Below are positions 22,985 to 26,533 of a DNA stretch of 26,533 bases, piece by piece. Below the pieces are notes generated by a model. That model had not been told where the DNA came from. It saw only the letters and a program-made list of their open reading frames with translations, and did not search any database. Each line of letters opens with the position of its first letter. The stretch's first letter is position 1. The DNA lies in contig VSPV01000020.1 in assembly GCA_009775605.1 (NCBI GenBank), forward strand, positions 1 through 26,533, given 5' to 3'. This stretch comes from Paramuribaculum sp. (GTDB taxonomy: Bacteria > Bacteroidota > Bacteroidia > Bacteroidales > Muribaculaceae). A program made the translations under genes and the position numbers.

Positions 22985-24313
22985 ATGGACGAATATCTGA
23001 ATAAGGACATGGACAGCCTTTCGACGCAATATAACCCCGGACCGGTTGCACGCGACGAAAATGAGATTATGGTGATAGGCGTGGGCGGCGGAGGCGGAAA
23101 CGCAGTCAACCACATGTATAAGCAAGGTGTGGATAAGGTTACTTTCGTGGCTATCAACACCGACAGTGTGGCCCTTGAGAAACTCGATTTCGACAACCGC
23201 CTGGTGATCGGCTCCGGCCGCGGCGCCGGTGCGATACCCGAGGTGGCTCGTGAGGCTGCCGAAAGGGATCTTGAACGTATCAAGGCGCTGTTCGGCGAAA
23301 AAACCAAGATGGTGTTTGTGACTGCCGGCATGGGTGGCGGCACCGGCACGGGCGCCGCTCCGGTAGTGGCCCGCGTGGCAAAGGAACGCGGACTCCTTAC
23401 CATAGGCATAGTCACCATCCCCTTTGTGTTTGAGGGTCGCAAGAAGATTCTGAAAGCCCTCGACGGTGCCGACGAGCTGGCCAAGCATGTGGATGCGCTG
23501 CTGATTATCAACAATGAGCGTCTGGTTGAGATATACGGAGACCTCAACTTCTTCAACGCATTCGGCAAAGCCGACGACACGCTGTCTACGGCCGCACGCT
23601 CGATTTCCGACATTATCAATGTGCCGGGATATATCAACCTTGACTTCAACGATGTGGACACCACCCTGCGCAACGGTGGCACAGCCATCATCTCCACCGG
23701 CTACGGCGAGGGGCCGGGACGCGTGACCATGGCGTTGCAGAACGCCCTTAACTCACCTCTGCTCAAGAACCGCGATATCCTCGGGTCGAAACGACTGCTT
23801 ATAAATCTCTATGTGAGCGAGACCGAGGACAAGACCATTGCCATGAACGAGATGGGTCAGCTGAGCTCATTTGTGGACAACATTGACCAGGAGGTGGATG
23901 TGATCTGGGGCGTGACCATAGATAATTCTCTCGGCGAGCAGGTGAAAGTGATAATTCTTGCCGCCGGCTTCGACGTGACTATCCGCGATGAGGAGGAAGA
24001 GGTGATAGGTCGGAAACCTGTCTACACCCCCGTGGATCCCAAGAAGAAGAAAGAAAAGGAGATAGAGAAGGAATACGGCACGAGCTTCGGCACCAAATAT
24101 GTGGTGCTCGCCCCGGAGTATATGGACGATGACCGCTTTATCAGCGAATTTGAGGGCACTCCCACTTATTTGCGCGACAAACGGCTTACCGACAGTCTGA
24201 ACAAAGGCGTGGCCGCGACCGCTCCGTCGGCTCCTGCCGAGGATCCTCTGTCGGCCGTTCAGCCTCAGAATCAGCGCCAGGAGAAAAAGGGCGGCTTCAA
24301 AATTGATTTCTGA
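22985..24313 (+). CDS. ftsZ: Cell division protein FtsZ
   Basis: A tubulin-like GTPase that forms the Z-ring, 442 residues. The GTP tubulin signature GGGTGTG is at 117-123; other markers are VIGVGGGGGNAVNHM, NTDSVAL, NNERLVEIYGD and WGVTIDNSLGEQVKVIILAAGFD. A short N-terminal extension of about 22 residues precedes the fold. A TPTYLR motif (392-397) resembles the conserved C-terminal FtsA-binding peptide, but 45 residues follow it and the protein ends in GGFKIDF. It is the last gene of the cluster; a strong terminator lies about 70 nt downstream. Confidence 0.97.
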   Translation: MDEYLNKDMDSLSTQYNPGPVARDENEIMVIGVGGGGGNAVNHMYKQGVDKVTFVAINTDSVALEKLDFDNRLVIGSGRGAGAIPEVAREAAERDLERIKALFGEKTKMVFVTAGMGGGTGTGAAPVVARVAKERGLLTIGIVTIPFVFEGRKKILKALDGADELAKHVDALLIINNERLVEIYGDLNFFNAFGKADDTLSTAARSISDIINVPGYINLDFNDVDTTLRNGGTAIISTGYGEGPGRVTMALQNALNSPLLKNRDILGSKRLLINLYVSETEDKTIAMNEMGQLSSFVDNIDQEVDVIWGVTIDNSLGEQVKVIILAAGFDVTIRDEEEEVIGRKPVYTPVDPKKKKEKEIEKEYGTSFGTKYVVLAPEYMDDDRFISEFEGTPTYLRDKRLTDSLNKGVAATAPSAPAEDPLSAVQPQNQRQEKKGGFKIDF

Positions 24314-24351
24314 GCGTTGACCCTCAGAACAGTCGGGTCATAACGGTGGAG

Positions 24352-24363
24352 GCACGGCCGTGC
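24352..24363. repeat. Palindromic intergenic repeat, copy 1
   Basis: GCACGGCCGTGC is a perfect 12-bp palindrome followed by ATCCCTA. The same GTGCATCCCTA end occurs in a second copy at 25236-25258, which suggests a dispersed REP-like element. Confidence 0.55.
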
Positions 24364-24384
24364 ATCCCTATCACTCAGAAAATC

Positions 24385-24422
24385 AAAAAATCCCGAAGGG
24401 CGGTAGCTCTCCGGGATTTTTT
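24385..24422 (+). terminator. Intrinsic terminator of the dcw cluster
   Basis: A perfect 11-bp inverted repeat (24385-24395 with 24412-24422) whose right arm ends in six T residues. It lies after ftsZ and, with its A-rich left arm, may also terminate transcription from the minus-strand Lrp gene. Confidence 0.9.
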
Positions 24423-24460
24423 GGTTTTGAAGCCTTTTTAACTTAGAAATATAATTTGGC

Positions 24461-24922
24461 TTATTCAGCCGAGATTGGAATTTTGCGGTGGAAGCTGCGT
24501 TCGAGCGATATGAGCGTCTCGGTTCCCATTACTCCGGGGATTGACTGGATTCTCTTGTTGAGAAGCTCCATCAGGTGCTCGTTGTCGCGCGCATAAAGTT
24601 TGAGAAGCAGAGTGTAGGGGCCGGTGGTGAAGTGGCATTCCACCACTTCGGGAATCTTTTCAATTTCGGGCACTACATCATGGTAGATACCTCCGCGCTC
24701 AAGGTTCACGCCGATATAGGTGCAGGTGCGGAAGCCGAGCTCTTTGGCGTTGACGTTGTAGCTTGAGCCGGTAATCACACCCATGTCCATCATTCTCTGC
24801 AGGCGCTGGTGAATTGCCGCACGTGACACACCGCATTCGGCGGCCACGTCCTTTGAGGGAATCCTGGCATTGTTTATCACTATGCTCAGAATCTTTCTGT
24901 CGAGATTGTCTATTTTCCCCAT
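24461..24922 (-). CDS. Lrp/AsnC-family transcriptional regulator
   Basis: A 153-residue regulator with an N-terminal AsnC-type helix-turn-helix (LDRKILSIVINNARIPSKDVAAECGVSRAAIHQRLQRM) and a C-terminal RAM ligand-binding domain (CTYIGVNLERG ... VVECHFTTGPYTLLLKLYARDNEHLMELL). Such proteins form octamers, bind amino acids or related effectors, and control metabolism genes. Targets and ligand cannot be told from the window. It converges on the dcw cluster and has its own promoter. The sequence is full length. Confidence 0.95.
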   Translation of the reverse strand: MGKIDNLDRKILSIVINNARIPSKDVAAECGVSRAAIHQRLQRMMDMGVITGSSYNVNAKELGFRTCTYIGVNLERGGIYHDVVPEIEKIPEVVECHFTTGPYTLLLKLYARDNEHLMELLNKRIQSIPGVMGTETLISLERSFHRKIPISAE

Positions 24923-24966
24923 ATCGGAATGGTTCTTTTTGTTGCTTTTTACTCTATTGCAGTGTG

Positions 24967-24998
24967 CAAAGATATAAACAATTTCTTAAATATGACAA
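24967..24998 (-). promoter_or_regulatory. Lrp gene promoter
   Basis: TATCTTTG (24974-24967, minus strand) is an exact TAnnTTTG. A TTG lies 21 nt upstream (24998-24996). Predicted start is near 24960, leaving a leader of about 38 nt. Confidence 0.7.
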
Positions 24999-25155
24999 CA
25001 AAAGCCTAAAAATCCTTTCTTTTTTCAGGAAAAACGCCCGAAATGGAAGCAAAATGCCAGCGATAGGGGCGTGCATCTCCCATCGGGTGCGTCTGAGACA
25101 CAATAATCCGCAGCTGTTGCATAACCGTAAAAAGCAGGAGACCTGCCAGGTGTAG

Positions 25156-25218
25156 GGCTGCTCCATGGAGCAGCCGACCGAAATGGAGCAGCCGCCCGAA
25201 ATGGGGCAGCCGCTCATT
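25156..25218. repeat. 20-bp palindrome running into 18-nt tandem repeats
   Basis: A perfect 20-bp palindrome (25156-25175, arms GGCTGCTCC and GGAGCAGCC around AT) overlaps the first of three 18-nt units (25165-25182, 25183-25200, 25201-25218, the last degenerate). The second unit repeats the right arm exactly, so the single left arm could pair with either of two copies. Confidence 0.7.
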
Positions 25219-25235
25219 GCGGGCAGACTGTCAGC

Positions 25236-25255
25236 GGATGCACGAGCGTGCATCC
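25236..25255. repeat. Palindromic intergenic repeat, copy 2
   Basis: Inverted repeat GGATGCACG ... CGTGCATCC with a 2-nt centre, followed by CTACG. It shares the GTGCATCCCTA end with the element at 24352-24370. Confidence 0.6.
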
Positions 25256-25300
25256 CTACGATTTGGACGGAGACCTGTTTTTTGGGGGAGGGACGGCTTA

Positions 25301-25918
25301 TCAGAACAGTGTAAGCTGCCGGTCGGTGAGCCGGAATGTCATGCGGTGGAGAGGGGTAGGGCCAAGTTGTGTTATGGCCTCGCGGTGGGCGGCGGTGGGG
25401 TAGCCCTTGTTTATGGCCCAGCCATAGCCGGGATAGCGGCCGTCGAGGGTCTTCATTAGTTCGTCGCGGTGTGTCTTGGCAAGGATTGAGGCTGCGGCTA
25501 TGTTGCCGAAACGTCCGTCGCCTTTGACGAATGTGGTCCACGGCAGGTCGCGGTAGGGTTTGAAACGGTTGCCGTCCACAATCACGGCCTCGGGGCGCAC
25601 GCTCAGGGCGTCGAGGGCGCGGTGCATTGCCAGAATGGAGGCGTTGAGAATGTTTATACGGTCGATTTCCTCATTGTCAACCATCGCCACGGCCCATGCC
25701 ACGGCCTCGCGTTCTATTATGGCTCTCAGCTCGGCGCGGCGGCGCTCTGTGAGCTTCTTCGAGTCGTTGAGCCATGGATGTGTGAAGCCGGGAGGCAGAA
25801 TTACCGCTGCAGCCGTCACAGGGCCGGCCAGGCAGCCTCGGCCGGCCTCGTCGCATCCGGCTTCAATCACGGATGCGTCGTTGCACCAGGGGAGGGGTGG
25901 AAGGTTTCTCTTGGCCAT
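25301..25918 (-). CDS. rnhB: Ribonuclease HII
   Basis: RNase HII cuts the RNA strand of RNA-DNA hybrids and removes single ribonucleotides from DNA. The 205-residue protein shows the type 2 RNase H core: EAGCDEAGRGCLAGPV (the catalytic Asp-Glu pair), NDSKKLTERRR, VIVDGNRF (Asp), KGDGRFGNIAAASILAKTHRDE (Asp) and the C-terminal GYPTAAHREAI. It is full length. The start lies 18 nt after the stop of the response regulator gene on the same strand, so the two are probably co-transcribed. Confidence 0.96.
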   Translation of the reverse strand: MAKRNLPPLPWCNDASVIEAGCDEAGRGCLAGPVTAAAVILPPGFTHPWLNDSKKLTERRRAELRAIIEREAVAWAVAMVDNEEIDRINILNASILAMHRALDALSVRPEAVIVDGNRFKPYRDLPWTTFVKGDGRFGNIAAASILAKTHRDELMKTLDGRYPGYGWAINKGYPTAAHREAITQLGPTPLHRMTFRLTDRQLTLF

Positions 25919-25936
25919 AAAGGAGCGTCGCGGTGG

Positions 25937-26533
25937 TCATTCAACGAATCCGTAGCCGAATCCCTGGCGATTCACGAGCAGGCGCCCGTAATCGCCGAGC
26001 TTTTTGCGCAGGCGGGATATGGTTGTGTCGACGGCGCGGTCGGAAACATCCGAGATGTTGTCCCACGCCTCGTGTTTTATTTCGATGCGCTCGAAGAATT
26101 GTCCGCGGTTTCGCAGGAGCATTCCCAGTATGAGGAACTCTGCTTTTGAAAGCGATGCCGGATTGCCGTCGATTGAAGCCTGACCAGATGAGGTGTCGAG
26201 CACGAGGCCCTTGAACGACACCTGATTGGCGGCGCGGCGCGAATCCATCATCCTGCGTCGCCGGAGCACCGAATTGATGCGCGCTATGAGTTCGCGCGAC
26301 GAAATGGGCTTCGACATATAGTCGTCGGCGCCTGCGTCGAGAGCGTCCACCACCACATCGTCGTCGTCAACCGACGAGATGAGCATCACGGGAATCAGGG
26401 CTTTCTGCGGGTCGCGCTTGAGTTTTCTTATGAAATCAAGGCCGGTAAACTCTTCTTTCATCAGATCTACGAGTATCAGGCAGTATTTCAGCAGGTTGAG
26501 GCCAAAGGCTGTCGGGCCGTCATGCGACAAGTC
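25937..26533 (-). CDS. OmpR-family response regulator (5' end outside the window)
   Basis: The visible 199 residues cover most of a receiver domain and a full winged helix. The phosphoacceptor Asp is in LILVDLMKEEFTG, the conserved Thr/Ser is in MLISS and the Lys is in DDYMSKPIS. The DNA-binding part (LSKAEFLILGMLLRNRGQFFERIEI ... DTTISRLRKKLG ... GFGYGF) is OmpR-type. The reading frame is open to the window edge, and the first receiver segment with its acidic Asp-Asp pair is missing, so the gene starts beyond 26533. The TTG at 26530 is not a credible start. No partner kinase is visible. rnhB follows 18 nt downstream. Confidence 0.93.
   Translation of the reverse strand, partial: DLSHDGPTAFGLNLLKYCLILVDLMKEEFTGLDFIRKLKRDPQKALIPVMLISSVDDDDVVVDALDAGADDYMSKPISSRELIARINSVLRRRRMMDSRRAANQVSFKGLVLDTSSGQASIDGNPASLSKAEFLILGMLLRNRGQFFERIEIKHEAWDNISDVSDRAVDTTISRLRKKLGDYGRLLVNRQGFGYGFVE

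Larger units (their letters stand above)
24923..25300. other. Intergenic region with Lrp promoter, palindromes and short repeats
   Basis: This 378-nt stretch between the Lrp and rnhB genes has no credible gene. It holds the Lrp promoter, a GCAGG-AGA-CCTGC hairpin near 25133-25145, a perfect 20-bp palindrome with 18-nt tandem repeats (25156-25218), and a REP-like hairpin (25236-25255). No standard terminator for rnhB is visible. Confidence 0.7.

Noticed and set aside
25156..25218. CRISPR-like array
   Set aside because: The units are contiguous 18-nt tandem repeats without spacers, and no cas gene is present.
25165..25317. 50-codon frame starting MEQPTEMEQPPEMGQP
   Set aside because: It is produced by the 18-nt repeats, runs into rnhB antisense, and has no promoter or family match.

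Overview
The window looks like a chromosomal segment of a Bacteroidales bacterium. The evidence is the Bacteroidota-type promoters (TAnnTTTG at -7, with TTTG 18-21 nt upstream at the better sites) before many genes, the DUF5689-like lipoprotein, the Bacteroidota-type FtsL-like protein in the dcw cluster, and a CTnDOT-type tyrosine integrase. A moderately GC-rich member such as the Muribaculaceae would fit, but that family-level guess is inference.

Region 1 (about 1-4356) is the end of an integrated mobile island lying against the 3' end of a tRNA-Lys(CTT) gene. It holds a type IA topoisomerase-like protein that has lost its catalytic tyrosine, a structured leader, two overlapping small helix-turn-helix (excisionase-like) genes, and a tyrosine integrase on the opposite strand. 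Between the integrase and the tRNA is a cluster of six exact and three degenerate copies of TTGCCACCT, probably arm-type sites for the integrase or an accessory factor.

Region 2 (4431-8881) is ordinary chromosome: a secreted endonuclease/exonuclease/phosphatase-family protein divergent from a DUF5689-like lipoprotein, a family 2 glycosyltransferase, and a cysteine-free Sir2 deacylase.

Region 3 (9057-24422) is a full division and cell wall (dcw) cluster, all on the plus strand: rsmH, ftsL-like, ftsI (PASTA), murE, mraY, murD, ftsW, murG, murC, ftsQ, ftsA, ftsZ. It starts at a TAACTTTG promoter and ends at a strong terminator. The first half has regular 37-49 nt gaps; murG-murC-ftsQ-ftsA are overlapping or nearly so. 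These genes make the lipid II precursors (MurC/D/E, MraY, MurG), polymerise and cross-link septal peptidoglycan (FtsW, FtsI), and build the Z-ring and divisome (FtsZ, FtsA, FtsQ, FtsL). No mraZ precedes rsmH and no ddl lies in the cluster.

Region 4 (24423-26533) is on the minus strand: an Lrp/AsnC regulator, an intergenic stretch rich in palindromes and short repeats, rnhB, and an OmpR-type response regulator that runs off the window end.

The least ordinary signals are the catalytically degraded topoisomerase and its missing start codon, the nested-hairpin leader at 1758-1876, the integrase with an AT-hook-like tail and its nearby repeat cluster, and the palindromic repeats on either side of the Lrp gene.
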